Notes under the pieces: generated by a model
Database searches by the model: none
The model's input: only the letters and a program-made list of their open reading frames with translations
What the model was told of the DNA's origin: nothing
Translations under genes and position numbers: made by a program
Assembly: GCA_024516035.1 (NCBI GenBank)
Contig: CM044964.1
Location: 21,740,202-21,804,201 of the forward strand
Length of the DNA stretch: 64,000 bases
Origin: Bactericera cockerelli
Lineage: Eukaryota > Arthropoda > Insecta > Hemiptera > Triozidae
Reading direction: 5' to 3'
Part shown: positions 37,990 through 49,404 of the stretch, piece after piece
Position numbering within the stretch: position 1 is the first letter of the stretch
Layout of the letters: every line of letters begins with the position of its first letter

Positions 37990-39230
37990 TCACTACTTTT
38001 TGATTTAATTGATTTTCCTTTGATAGATGAAATAAAAACTAATCAACAATTAACAGATAAAAGAAAAAAGACTTTTAATTTAAGGATGTTGCGATACGCA
38101 GTAATATTATAAGACTATCATATAAAATGTTGGGTAATTTATATTGGAGTACGAGTAGTGAGGTGACACTACCTTGTTTAATGAAAAAAGTTATAATGAG
38201 TTGCATGCTCGAAAATTATATTGTGACCCAAGTACTGTTCTGTAAATAATTACAATTGCAAGGAGGAAAAAAAAACCTTGAAAAGATGTTGGAAGAATAT
38301 TTCATAGTACTTGCTAAATATTATCCATAGATAATATCGGAATAATTAAGTACCTCTCTCTGCTGGACCCAGTTCTAGAGATGGGTATTTGGGTAGTATT
38401 GTAATTGTAATACCGAGTATTTCATAGATCCGGTACCCGGTATGCTACCCGGCCCCGGTGTGTAATACCAAGTATTTAATAGATACTTCGATACGTCGGT
38501 ACTCGGTTCCAGTGTGTAATACCGAGTATTTCATAAAACCGGTACCCAGTACGGTACGCGGATCCAGTGTGTTATACCGTCGCCAGTGTTGTGCTCGGGT
38601 ACCTAATTTTATTTTGTGCCCGGTACGTGTACTTTTGTAACAGTACCCGGTATTTTTTGGGTACTTTTCGGGTACGTTATCCTTATCTATAGTAATAAGA
38701 TTTGTCTAAATTATTTTAACGATCAAACTAAATAAAATACCAAATTAATAGTTAGCCTTCAATGAGGTCTTGAACTCCAAGTTGCAGGTTAAAAGTGTAG
38801 TAAGCTAGATTTTAGTATTATTTAAAATTACTATTAATTTATTATTGTTATCACAATCAGGAAATAAGAAAATACATTTATTAAAAATAAGGCTTACTCC
38901 TTTTTAATTTAAGTATGAATTTGTAAACAAAAAATAACTAGAATGTAGAAAAAATAGTATTCTACCATATATTCGTATGTAAAACAAATTTGAAGAAAAT
39001 CGGTTCTGTGTTTTTGGAGATACAAATGATTTAGTCGAAAAAATCAAAATTGCCACGTGTATACAATGTGAAACAATCACGAGGAAGTATTGTGTCCAAA
39101 ATTGGCAGTGTTTTTTTATTTATATTTATATATATGGTACATATTTCTAAATTTTGAATGAGATCTATGTAATTTACGATTCAAAATACAAAAGTATTGA
39201 TACAAATCAATGCTTTATTTGGACTGTCAG
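37990..39230. other. Intergenic with a ggtacccggta-rich repeat
   Basis: 38370-38670 has repeated gagtatttcatagatccgg / ggtacccggtatgc motifs, about 65-bp imperfect tandem units, ending gggtacttttcgggtacg. Possibly an old DNA-transposon end. The rest is AT-rich without genes. Confidence 0.45.
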
Positions 39231-39231
39231 T

Positions 39232-39470
39232 GGCCAGCGTAATGGTTGTATCTACTGCCCGTAGTCCAGACATTTCGATTTCGATTCCCGGTTGTTGCAG
39301 ACTTTTCAAATATTTTTTTTCCCCTCTAAACACGTGAGTCTGGAATCACAACCCTACCCAGGCTGGGTGAGGTAAATGTAGGTAGCTGGAACGATTCCCA
39401 GCGAATGGAGGGTAAAACCCCTCGTACTGACTAGTTCAAATCAGGACGTTAAAACCAAATACAATCAACT
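39232..39470 (+). mobile_element. SINE with tRNA-like head and the 5S-SINE body
   Basis: Head: gtaatggttgtatctactgc, gatttcgattcccgg. Body: ctacccaggctgggtgaggt, ttcccagcgaatggagggta, aggacgttaaaacc. Same arrangement as the copy at 10.06 kb. Confidence 0.75.
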
Positions 39471-39474
39471 GGTC

Positions 39475-40040
39475 AAAAATGAACTCGTTAAAAAACGGAC
39501 AACTCTGTTTCGTGGTTTTGTTTACAATACAATTTTATTTATATTCTGTACCTATGTACATTGTACATGTACATGGTAGGTAGATGGAAATTCGATCTTG
39601 GTAAAATAAAGAGGGAAATGAAAGTACCGAGTATTATTGTATGTTCCAAAATTGCCTCTTACTATGGCTCTAAGAAATATTGACCCATATATTTGCCTAA
39701 CTTCGAGTTACTAAACATGGTGTCAATTCAGCATTATCAGTAGGTAGATATAAACAGAAGAAGTGAGAAATTATACTAGATATACATTGAATAATTATAA
39801 ATTAATAAGCAAGCATAGATATATCCATGGAATATACCCTGAAATTTTCAACTCGATTGGACAAAAAATGCAACTTATATCATGTTACATACGACTTATA
39901 TCATGTTAGGTAGATGGATAATTAGATTGTGACAAATCAATGTTGATCGAGTTAAACCATACTCACTTCGTTCGAAATTAAACGTTCATAGGAGGTTGAC
40001 TCAAACTACCAACTACTGTTTTTTTTTCTCACGAGAAAAC
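39475..40040. other. Intergenic, nothing recognised
   Basis: AT-rich; no exon or element identified. Confidence 0.35.
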
Positions 40041-40044
40041 CGGA

Positions 40045-40145
40045 CATCCAAAGTACAGACTAAAAAAAAATTCTACCTAGCCGGGATTCGAACCCAGGTC
40101 ACCTTGCAAACTTTGTGTTTTACCTACACCAGTCGACGACCACAG
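40045..40145 (-). mobile_element. tRNA-derived SINE, family D
   Basis: Plus strand shows cgggattcgaacccaggtca (complement of box B) and gtcgacgaccacag. Confidence 0.65.
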
Positions 40146-40149
40146 AGAC

Positions 40150-41430
40150 TGCTCAATACATAATATTTTATTATAATTTATCATTGTTTTGATCTACATT
40201 AATCAATATTTTTCCTCATACTGGCCAATATTTTGTACATTTCTCATATTATAGACCTAGTTTACCTCTTGATGTAGAAATCTCTGAATGAAGTTATGTA
40301 ACGTTATTATTCCCACATTGATTAAATGGTCTGCTGGCAGCTTGGATGAAGCAAAGACGATTATTTCCCTCCCATATTTTAAGTTATATGTGAGGCGAAG
40401 ATTTTTTGTTACTCTCATAAATCTAAATTCAGTTTTTTCTTTTTATGTCTTCGCTGATTTTTCTAAAATTTTATTTACATCGTAGTATAATTCTGCGTAA
40501 TTAGATCTTTAGAAGGAACCTTCAGTCATCAACTTGGGATAACTAGGCGTGGCTCCAGGGTTCATTATAGATATTACTTTAGAGGGCTTTAAAGACTTGT
40601 CTACTTGTTTCAACCATCTGAAATTAAGTGATCTTATTCACTTTGACTAGACCTTTCTAAAAACACCAGAAATACATCTCTAGGATAACAATAGACGGCT
40701 CTGGGCTCCAAAATAAGTATTCCTTTCAAAGGCTCTAACTCAAGTTTTGTACAGTGTAATACTTTGGTTATATTTTTATATTTTTTCCTATGATAAGGCC
40801 TTTCGAAAAATACCAGAATCGCAGCTCCAAGATAACCAGGGGCGGCTCTGTGCAATTTTCCGGTTTTATTTTAGAAGGCTATATCTCCTATCCTATAAAA
40901 AATAAATACTTGAAACTATAAAAGGTATGCAGAAATAAAAATTCTCTATCCAAAAACGTAGCTCACGTCTTTCCACGACAAGCACACATTGCTGTACCCT
41001 TGACAGAAAATTGGTCTGAAAAAAAAAAACCTGTATGAATATTTTAATAAAATTCAAGATTTTCGGCGTGGCCAGAAAACGACTTTAACTGTACGTAGGA
41101 ACCTCGCGCTTTCGTGAAACATAATCTATTTTCGCGTCTCATTACGAATTTGAAATAAAAATTGATAAAAGTTAGCGCGAAGTGGGCGAAAACAATAAAA
41201 CAAAATACATATAAACTCTGTTTCGTGTTAATATAGGCCGGTTGGCTGGCGCTACTTGACGAGCGCTCGCCTACCGGCGAGCTTGATATTACTTTTCCTT
41301 TAATATCTAATTTCTAATCATATGTTTGATTCTTTTTTCTGACGGTATATGATCCGTATGTATGTGGTGAAGCACAAGGCCTCTTCACAATTTTTGTGGG
41401 TAGCGTTACTAAGAGCCATCTGTACTTTTC
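40150..41430. other. Intergenic; imperfect direct repeats at 40.64 and 40.80 kb
   Basis: A block containing gacctttctaaaaacaccag and a later ggcctttcgaaaaataccag, each followed by a gataac...ggctctg motif, suggests a diverged tandem pair. No gene seen. Confidence 0.4.
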
Positions 41431-41439
41431 GAATTCTAT

Positions 41440-41600
41440 TCGAATTCTGGTCGTTACTCCTACAAGTAACTACTCATTTTTCCTCACGTACTGAGTGGAC
41501 CCCGAACATCCAAGTACAGAGCAGAAAAATTCGCGCCCACCAAAAAGGTCACCATGCGTGCAATGCCTAGCGCGCTAACTCACTCGGCCACGGTTACTAC
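41440..41600 (-). mobile_element. tRNA-derived SINE, family D
   Basis: Contains tactcatttttcctcacg, aggtcaccatgcgtgcaatg and gcgcgctaactcactcggcc, matching the 61.8 kb copy. Confidence 0.75.
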
Positions 41601-41734
41601 TCGATAGAGTTATTTATGTTATGATGTCACAATTTCAAGTGGGTAGCATTGTCTAATGATGCAAATGCATCATATCTCCAACCAACCATCATATTCCAAT
41701 ATCAATCAACAGCCCCCTGTACAACTACCCCTAT

Positions 41735-41865
41735 TGTCCTCACGAGGCTTGGGTAGGCCCCAACATCCAAAGTAAAGAGCCAAATTTTTTTTGACCCTGC
41801 CGGGATTCGAAAACGGGTCACCTGGAGTGCAAGCCGAGCATGCTACCGCTAATAGGCCAAGGTGC
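41735..41865 (-). mobile_element. tRNA-derived SINE, family D, diverged
   Basis: Has cgggattcgaaaacgggtca and gagtgcaagccgagcatgct. Confidence 0.6.
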
Positions 41866-42009
41866 CAATTCAAACATGGAATTATTATAACTGACCAATT
41901 AAACAAAATAGCCAATTATTGGCTTAGGATTAGCTATTGGAGCATAGGGAATGGTTACTTTTTAGCTAAAGGTTTGACTCCCACCCGCGGAAAATTCCCA
42001 CCGACGAAA

Positions 42010-42105
42010 AAAGCATTTTACGCCAACGTTCAGCGAGGTTATTACTTGCTGGGTGACCAATCTAGTTCGAATCCTCGAGATGCTGGCTATTCTCAGCTTA
42101 ACGCA
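42010..42105 (+). mobile_element. 5S-headed SINE, head fragment
   Basis: gttcagcgaggttattactt, ctgggtgaccaatctagttc and gagatgctggctattc correspond to the head and head/body junction; the body is lost. Confidence 0.5.
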
Positions 42106-42196
42106 TTATGTACATTTGTACAATACAAACAATTATTATATATTTTTTTTTAATGGAAACAATGTAAACAATAAATGGAAAATATAGATAAATACA

Positions 42197-43263
42197 TACA
42201 GGGTGATTCAGAAAAGTACCGTCAAACGTTAACCACATATTCTATGGGCTAGTTAAGGAGGGGTCAACTCTATAAAAGAAAGTGCGCAAATGCCTCCTAA
42301 CGGAGGTACACGCCCCTTAAGGTGTTTTTAAACAATCGAAATTTTCATTTTACGGCTTACCTATTTGGAATATCGCAATGTGGTAAAAAAATCACTCTCA
42401 ATACTAGATAGCACCTTTCTTTTGGCATACAATTTAACAGCATTCCAATTTCAGGGGCGGTCTGAGGAGTGTCAGATAGAAGAAAAAACGTTCTAACTTT
42501 TTAGTCGTTGCTTGTAATTGAATTTGGTTTTCACCATTTTAAAACCTATGTCACTGTCTACAAAAATGGTCTGAATAATTTTTCCCTCAAATTAACACAA
42601 AATCTTGAAAATTGAAATTGAATATTTTAAAACCGCATTAAGTTTTGAAACCTATGCAACTAGCATACAATTTTAGAACAAGAATTTTCAGCCAATTCAT
42701 TATTTAACATTTTTTAATACATTCTTTAACTTCTAAATTCTAAATCAATCTTTTCGAAGGCGTATGGAGGTCTGCGTTGAAGCCAGAGGAGCCCATGTGG
42801 AACATTTGCTGTAAATCTTATTTCGGCTTAAACCCTTCAATTTCGATTTTCAAGCGTTTGTGTTGGTTTGAGAAAAAAATTATTCAGAACATTTTTGTAG
42901 ACAATGACAGACGTTTTGATAGGGTGAAAACCAAATTCAATTACAAGCAACGACTAAAAAGTTAGAACCTTTTTTCTACCATCTGACCCTCCTGAGACCG
43001 CCCCTGACATTGGAATGGTGTTAAATTTTGTGCCAAAAGAAAGGTGCTATCTAGTATTGAGAGTGATTTTTTTACCACATTGCGATATCCCACATAGGTA
43101 AGCCGTAAAATGAAAATTTCGACTGTTTAAAAACACCTTAAGGGGCGTGTACTTCCGTTAGGAGGCATTTGCGCACTTTCTTTTATAGAGTTGACCCCTC
43201 CTTAACTAGCCTATAGAATATGTGGTTAACGTTTGACGGTACTTTTCTGAATCACCCTGTATA
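42197..43263. mobile_element. Hairpin (foldback) element, about 1.07 kb
   Basis: Termini acagggtgattcagaaaagt and the complement of acttttctgaatcaccctgt. Arms of roughly 450 bp read as inverted copies (for example ggaggggtcaactctataaa against the right arm), with a loop near 42640-42780. Same terminal motif class as the elements at 35-37 kb but different internal sequence. Confidence 0.88.
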
Positions 43264-43540
43264 TGTCCTAATTGAAAGGCGGGGTTATTGCCTATGGCAA
43301 TCTCTTCCAAACAACCCTTTACCAGTTAAGTTCGTGTTTCAGACAATTGCGGTAGTTTATCCGCCCATTCTATACCTGATGTAGTCTCATTAAACAGTTA
43401 AGGCAGTGCAGTTCCCCAGACACTCAGCTACCAGCATGTGCCGGACGTCTCTCAGACGAATTTCCGAGGCCGATTGGCGAAGCAGGTCAAAATTACGCAT
43501 GCATGCCCATCAATCATGACTCCTAGCTCACTTCCACCCT
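43262..43540 (-). mobile_element. LINE 3' end: C-terminal ORF codons plus 3' UTR, copy 1
   Basis: Minus strand carries the end of a reading frame (IRLRDVRHMLV region) with a TAA shared with copy 2, then agggttgtttggaagagatt and the ccccgcc signature. It joins the preceding hairpin at caccctgtatatgtccta. Confidence 0.65.
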
Positions 43541-43545
43541 GAAAA

Positions 43546-43811
43546 AAAACCACCCTGTATGTAAATTTTTTGTTTAATTAAGTACTCAAACACCATTTAA
43601 AAGTAAAATTATCAAATAAAATTCAGGTCGATCCATTTAAAAATCGAAAGTTGACACCTCAATTTCTGACTTTTGAACCACCCTGTATAAAAAAAATTCA
43701 TAGATTAAACCGCATAATTAGGACATGTACCCTAGGATTTTTCATTTTTCAAAAACTCTTTCAGGGGCCGAGATATTTGAGGTGTCCAACTTTGGTGGGA
43801 CACCCTGTATA
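43546..43811. mobile_element. End modules of a long hairpin element, solo arm
   Basis: Matches two terminal modules of the 35.6-37.3 kb element's right arm (accaccctgtatgt..., gacacctcaatttctgactt..., ggtgggacaccctgtat). No opposite arm is present here. Confidence 0.8.
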
Positions 43812-44060
43812 TGTCCTAATTAAAAGGCGGGGTTATTGCCTATGGCAATCTCTTCCACCCAACCCTTTCACAGTTAATGTCGTGTTTCAGACAATTACGG
43901 TAGTTTATCCGCCCATTCTATACCTGATGTAGTCTCATTAAACAGTTAAGGCAGTGCAGTCCCCCAGACACTCAGCTGTCATCGTGTGCCGGACGTCTCT
44001 CAGACGAATTTCCGAGGCCGACTGGCGAAACAGGTCAAAATTACGCATGCACATCAATCA
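43812..44060 (-). mobile_element. LINE 3' end, copy 2
   Basis: Minus strand reads FDLFRQSASEIRLRDVRHTM, then ECLGDCTALTV and TAA, followed by the tail signature. Closely similar to copy 1 and again joined to a hairpin terminus at caccctgtatatgtccta. Confidence 0.7.
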
Positions 44061-44361
44061 CGACTCCCAGCTCACTTCCCAAATCTGATGTTATCCAAGA
44101 CCCCAATTTGGTGACCTGATTATTCGATGTCGAATCGAAATTCGATTTCTTCCGAGGATCGAAACGTGAATACCGATCGGTCATAGAAAGGGAAATCGAA
44201 TCGCCAGCATACCAAAGTGAAATGGAAAAGGAGATAGTTATATCCGTTGTCGTTTGGACGGGGATCTTGAGAGACAGGGACGATCTAAGGGAAGGTTTCT
44301 CCGGGACCAATCCGAGGCATGGCTGTGAAAGTATAATTAGTGCCCCTGCCGAATTATAAAA

Positions 44362-44550
44362 CAGCGTCGATGTCGTGTTACCGGTTCTCGTAGGATTAGT
44401 GAAGTTAAGCAACGTCCAGTGAAGTGAACACTTCGTGATGCTGGCATTCCGGGCCAACTCAGGCTGGGTGAGATCAATGTGGGTGGCAGGTTTGTGTTTT
44501 ACCTCCGAACGGACGGTAACACCCCGTCGTATTATGACCAAATTAAAAAA
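44362..44550 (+). mobile_element. SINE with 5S rRNA-derived head
   Basis: gttaccggttctcgtaggat, agtgaagttaagcaacgtcc, caggctgggtgagatcaatg, ccccgtcgtattatgacc, short A tail. Confidence 0.85.
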
Positions 44551-44734
44551 AAAATCCAAGTGGATACTATCCCTTAGCACCCTCCCAAGTCGGATTTTCA
44601 ACCAATCACAGAGCACTATAGCCCGAGTCAAGGGATACTGTCCCTTTAGATTAAATCTAATCCTGTTTTGTAATACGGGCCTGATATCACTTGTATTATA
44701 GATTAGGTCCAAAAAATAAATCAGCCGATACATG

Positions 44735-44820
44735 GTACATTCACCCCTCACCTTGCTGGACGTTGCTTAGCTTCAGTGATAGAAGAACTGATGTAATCAT
44801 TGCTCCATCAACACTGTGAT
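44735..44820 (-). mobile_element. 5S-headed SINE, head only
   Basis: cttgctggacgttgcttagc on the plus strand and the complementary end at ccatcaacactgt; the body is absent. Confidence 0.65.
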
Positions 44821-44829
44821 CTTAATTAT

Positions 44830-45970
44830 TTTGTTAAAAAAATGTCCGGGTCAGCAACCACTGTTCCGAATCACTGAGTCACGGAGGGCGTGTCTGTCTT
44901 ACCCTAAATTAAAATAATACTGTTTCATAATTTGACCCTCAGGCTGGATAAAGTTTAACGTCTGCGTCCCCCTCATGACAGAATCTTACAATCGCCCCTG
45001 TCCCGTATTGTTTTGATTTTGATCAGGTGCTGATGTATGATTTAACAAAGTTAATATCTTCTGATGGTCCTTCTGTCCAAGGAATACTAATTCTAGCGTT
45101 AGGACTGACCCTTTGACTCCGCAAGGGGACCCTAAGGATCTCATTTCAGAAAGCTTTCTCAATTTTACAATCCCAAATTTTCCCTCTCAAATGCACTTGT
45201 GACTGTTGAAATCATAAATCACTTTCGCTCTCAATATCTCAAAAGCGTCTCATTAACTGTGAAATTTCGTTCAAAAAACCTAATCATGTATTTTGTTTAA
45301 ACCATTTGGGTTAACAACACACTTAGGACTTATTTGAATGAAATTTGAAGGTTGAAAAGAAGATTTGGTGATTTTGAGAGTAAGAGTTGTTTCTGGAATG
45401 AGGCCCTTATGGTCTTTTTTTGAGCACCAGGGGTAAGCCCTCAAGATTATTGGGACATATTATGAAGCATAAGTAGCCTATACTCTGTAATTTTTACCAT
45501 TAAACAAAATGAAGATTACCAACAAAATAATAATTATTTTGCGCAAATAAAACAGGTCAGTATGAAGTGAGCTTTAGAAGTTTATAATATTTTCAACTTC
45601 TTGTTCGAGATCCTCTAAGATATAGAAGTTTTGCAAATCAGTAGTTTCTTACGAGTAATTATTTATTCTGTGTAAGTACGTAGCCATTCAACAATTATTT
45701 CTTTGAATTTATATGCGTGCTTGAGACATCGCCGAAAGTATTTTTTTAAATGAATAATTATTTAAAGAGAGATGTGTAGTAACATTCAGAGTCCTTGCCT
45801 CTGAAAGTATTTATTTTTGACATTTGAGGCTATGAAAATGATAGTGATGTATCTATCTAGTCATGGTCTTCCGTTTTCCTATATCTACTTTCACTGGTAG
45901 TCAAGTGCACCTATACTCTTATTGTATTGTAAATACTAGGTATCCTCATGCTAACAGTCAATATAAAGCA
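44830..45970. other. Intergenic, no gene seen
   Basis: AT-rich sequence without recognisable coding exons or repeat termini. Confidence 0.4.
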
Positions 45971-45974
45971 CACT

Positions 45975-46108
45975 ACTTTTTTTAGTAATAACAATCGTGA
46001 TATCACAACTACTCAAACCCGCTTTACTAAATATTTGCTAGGAACTTGAAACCACCGACCTTCAGGTCACAAGTCCGCCGCCTTATCGATCAACTGAGGT
46101 CGGTAATA
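45975..46108 (-). mobile_element. tRNA-derived SINE, family B
   Basis: cgtgatatcacaactactca, aaaccaccgaccttcaggtc, aagtccgccgccttatcgat. Confidence 0.8.
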
Positions 46109-46329
46109 AAGGACTACTTATCTTGTCTTTAACTTCGGTGACACGATGGATTTGGCTGCTCCTCACATTCACCGGTAGATCACCGGAACCATCTGTTGTC
46201 CGTGCAGTAATGAAAGGAGCGATCTGTATGAGTTACAATCGGTGTCTTCTAGGACGAGGCTCAGGTCACGGTGTTGTAACTTTGCCTGGGGAGCGGGGGT
46301 TCGATCACAGGATAGTGATACATTTTTTT

Positions 46330-46525
46330 TATGAGTCTGGTAATCCAGGTAGCGTAGGGATCCGTTGGTTCGAATCCCACCCAGTGCATGAATTTTTCCT
46401 CATTAATTTGAGTTTGTGACCACATAATAAGAAGACTCTGTGGGTTAGGTAGTAGAAAATGCTTTGAGCATTAACCTTGTCTGGTGGTTAACTTCCACTA
46501 AAGAGTGTTATTATTATTATTATTA
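46330..46525 (+). mobile_element. tRNA-derived SINE, family C, 5'-truncated
   Basis: Starts at gtctggtaatccaggtagcg and has ggttcgaatcccacccagtg; ends in tta repeats after cttccactaaagagtg. Confidence 0.82.
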
Positions 46526-46544
46526 CTTTCTAGGCTTTTTTAAA

Positions 46545-46715
46545 ATTGATCTTAACGTCACTTTCAACTGCATGGTCTAATCATGACAATGGTGTTATAT
46601 GCCAATCGCAGGAAGCTCACAAACCTGCCTGAGTTGGGCTGGAATGCCAGCATCACGAAGTCTTCACCTAGCTGGATATTGCTTAACTTCGATGTTCCTA
46701 CGAGAACCGGTGCTG
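46545..46715 (-). mobile_element. SINE with 5S rRNA-derived head, internally shortened
   Basis: Body at left (cttaacgtcactttcaactg), part of the cagcct region lost, head at right (ggatattgcttaacttcgat). Confidence 0.75.
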
Positions 46716-46965
46716 GTGACACTAGTGGTCTGTGTTGTAGCCTGCCCATCCCGTAGTATGCCTCTCCTCTGATGGGCGAGAAGTAACACAATACTTTCCT
46801 GTTAGGTGCTGGGTCAATACAAGCGCACCATAAGGTTTCCCTTACATTCTTACAAACAACTGTAACCAAACTTTGATTGCAAATTTTATGTCGGCTCTGT
46901 GGATTGAACTCGGGACCTGCCGCATGGATAGCGAGTACCCTACCATCATAATATTTTGTGTACAT
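46716..46965. repeat. Dispersed repeat (gatgggcgagaagtaaca)
   Basis: The segment with cccatcccgtagtatgcct and gatgggcgagaagtaaca is reverse-complementary to a diverged block near 23465-23545 (cttgcccatcagaggcaaga). Class unknown. Confidence 0.45.
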
Positions 46966-46969
46966 CACA

Positions 46970-47068
46970 ATGGTGACGTCACAATTACTCAAACTCCCTT
47001 GGGACTCGAACCACCGATCTCCAGGTTACAAGTCCGTCACCTATTACTCATTCAACTACTGAGATTCG
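46970..47068 (-). mobile_element. tRNA-derived SINE, family B, head and part of body
   Basis: gacgtcacaattactcaaac, ggactcgaaccaccgatctc; diverged. Confidence 0.65.
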
Positions 47069-47124
47069 ACCACATGCATCATAATGCTACAATTTTTTCC
47101 CGAGATGTACAAGAAAATTCAATT

Positions 47125-47290
47125 TCCGTGGCTCAGTGGTTAAGAGCATTGGTTGCTGTATGAGTTCGAACCTGTAGGTTGCGGGTTCGAATGCCGGGCG
47201 GAGCGGAAAATTCTGATCGAGTTTTGAATTGTTTCCGGAATAGCATGGATGTAAAGGTAAAGTGCCATGAAGTAATTCGAAAGCGGTTCC
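47125..47290 (+). mobile_element. tRNA-derived SINE, distinct head type
   Basis: gtggctcagtggttaagagc (box A) and ggttgcgggttcgaatgccg (box B) are closer to a real tRNA than the other families. The 3' part agttttgaattgtttccgga is not shared with families B-D. Only one copy seen, and an anticodon arm cannot be folded with confidence. Confidence 0.55.
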
Positions 47291-47384
47291 GGGGCACAAT
47301 TAGTTAAAAAAAGAAAATGTACAAAAAAAATTGGTTTAGACTGTTTAAGAGTGTTCGCAACAGAACCTATTGAGCTGTTGCCTG

Positions 47385-47470
47385 GTAGTCGAGTGGTCAC
47401 TGCATGAGTCTGGTTGTCAAGTTTGTGTAAGGTACCATGAGTTCGAATCCCACCCAGAATATGGATTTTG
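47385..47470 (+). mobile_element. tRNA-derived SINE, family C variant, 3'-truncated
   Basis: ggtagtcgagtggtcactgc, gagttcgaatcccacccag; stops after a tttgctcttattta end. Confidence 0.6.
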
Positions 47471-47494
47471 CTCTTATTTATCGGAATTCATGAC

Positions 47495-47700
47495 ACATCG
47501 AATCCAGATAATCCAGCTACTCTGGTAATCCAGGTAGCGTAGGGATCCATTGGTTCGAATCCCTCCCAGTGCATGAATTTTTCCTCATTAATTTGAGTTT
47601 GAGACCACATAATAATAAGATAGGTGGTCGAAAATGCTTTGAGCATTAATTTCGCCTGGTGGTTACCTTCCTGGTGTTATTAGTTATTATTATTATTAAA
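47495..47700 (+). mobile_element. tRNA-derived SINE, family C
   Basis: Shares ctggtaatccaggtagcgta with the copy at 46.3 kb and the same truncated start, suggesting a common source. Confidence 0.8.
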
Positions 47701-48027
47701 AGAAGAGGGAAGGAAAGAAGAGTGGGATAAGAAGATTGTGGGAGTAGAATACTTTGATTCTACTTACGAGGTCTGACCATTAAGATCCATTAATTTCTGG
47801 TGGTTAACTTCCACTAAAAAGTGTTGTTATTATTATAAAAAAAAAATCTGCGCTTTTACAAAGGCCGTTATAGTGAAGCGGCGACAAAGAGTTCACGTTC
47901 ACCGCGTCACAGTATGAACTAGAGCTGTCTTTCTATCGATGGCCAATCGAATTCAACCAAGAATTCGAGACAAGAGCCACATTGGGACGCCAAAACCAGC
48001 GATCACGTAACACGAGTTTAATGCCAG

Positions 48028-48066
48028 TATATAAAATAATAGAGAAACTACATACGGAGTTCATTT
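48028..48066 (+). promoter_or_regulatory. Candidate core promoter of Osiris B (TATA + initiator)
   Basis: tatataaaat at 48028-48037 is followed about 30 bp later by an insect initiator-like ttcattt (A at 48063). A noncoding exon with a good donor follows. Spacing fits a TATA promoter; no other promoter evidence is available. Confidence 0.5.
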
Positions 48067-48198
48067 AGTTGTTGGCGTTTGCATCAACAGCAATATGATA
48101 TGCTAGTGAATTATTATAATTTAATCAGTCGTTAATTAAATTGTTAATTATTTTCGAGGAAATTCAGTTCCGAAAAATCTTGTGGTGAAAATTTTCAG
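48063..48198 (+). other. Probable 5' noncoding exon of Osiris B
   Basis: Runs from the candidate initiator to a strong donor, ttcag|gtaggt. The matching acceptor is cccccag|gaactc at 49814|49815, 55 bp upstream of the ATG at 49870. The exon has no long open frame. Confidence 0.5.
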
Positions 48199-48204
48199 GT
48201 AGGT

Positions 48205-49280
48205 GTGTGAAATTCTTTTTCAGGTTGTGCTGAAAATTTAGGTATTACATTGGAAATTTATATTTCTTTGTAGTATCTTTCATAAGTAAAAAAAGACTTC
48301 TCATAATACCTACATACCTAAAGACCAAAAAAAAACTCTGGCTTTCCTTCAAATCGAATAAATTTTTCGCCTTTTACCCAAAGAACTTGTTTTGTTTTTA
48401 AACTAAGCATAAAAAGAATGAAAGCTAGTAGATGTCCCTTTTTTTAGACTTAGCTTTTAATGTGATTTGAAAAAGTTACCAATAGAGAAATCTGGTGGAG
48501 GTATTCCTACCTATTTGCTTTAAATCTTAAATATTTTGTAACACAAAAAAGTTTTTTCTATCAATAACTTAAACCAAATTAGTGCCTTTAAAGTAATAAT
48601 TGTGTTTAAAGTGGCCAATCCTAAAAACAGCATTAATAGACGTTCTGAACTTTTTTGTGCTATATTAATTCCGAGAAATTTCCAATATTAGAAATCGGAA
48701 GTATTGTGTTCGTTTTTGTAAAAAAAAAAAACAGATATATTTTTGCTCCGATTCCAATTCTTTCATATTTCTGGACTTTGTCCCTTGTCAACTTTAAGGG
48801 TCGCAATTTGTTTGAATATTTTTAATTTCAATCAAAGTGTCATAATCTCTCAAATAATAATAAGTTAGTTTTTACTTGACATACATGAAAACATTCCTTA
48901 ATGTTCTCCTATAAGTAATTGTGAACTTGGTACTCTAACCATTCTTGAGATTCAATGATAAACTAGACAATTTTTATGACTTTACTATGGAAGTAAAAAA
49001 AAACTAAAGCATTACTATACATTGTAATATTTCTACTTATTCTTAATCATTATTACCTAGGACCAATCTTTATAAATATGTATTTGGAATGTTACATATT
49101 ATCTGACTTCAATGACCTACTTACTACAGCCTACAAAATATACAATTCAATATTTAGCACATTGCATAACTAAGTAGTTGTCAGGCGCGCATAGGATTAT
49201 TTTAAACTTAGAAGATTTTCATTTAACAAAATACCAACCTATACTAATAGGTATTTATTTCAATTCATTATCATCCACAA
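48205..49280. other. Osiris B intron 1, mostly unassigned
   Basis: AT-rich. A hairpin-tipped repeat of the cttccgagaaatttc family lies at about 48668-48790 (ccgagaaatttccaatatta, gaaatcggaagtattgtgtt). Nothing else recognised. Confidence 0.5.
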
Positions 49281-49287
49281 TACAAAT

Positions 49288-49400
49288 TGTGACCAATCTC
49301 AGTTGCTTGATCGATAAGACGACAGACTCGTAACCGGGGGGACGGTGGTTTGAGTCCCAGTTACGGCTAAATTTTATTAAGGCAAGTTTGAGTATTTTTT
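49288..49400 (+). mobile_element. tRNA-derived SINE, family B
   Basis: cagttgcttgatcgataaga, ggtggtttgagtcccagtta; faces the next copy tail to tail. Confidence 0.78.
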
Positions 49401-49404
49401 TTTT

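Noticed and set aside
44041..44751. 236-codon minus-strand frame
   Set aside because: It runs across a LINE fragment and a 5S-headed SINE in a frame unrelated to either; chance open frame.
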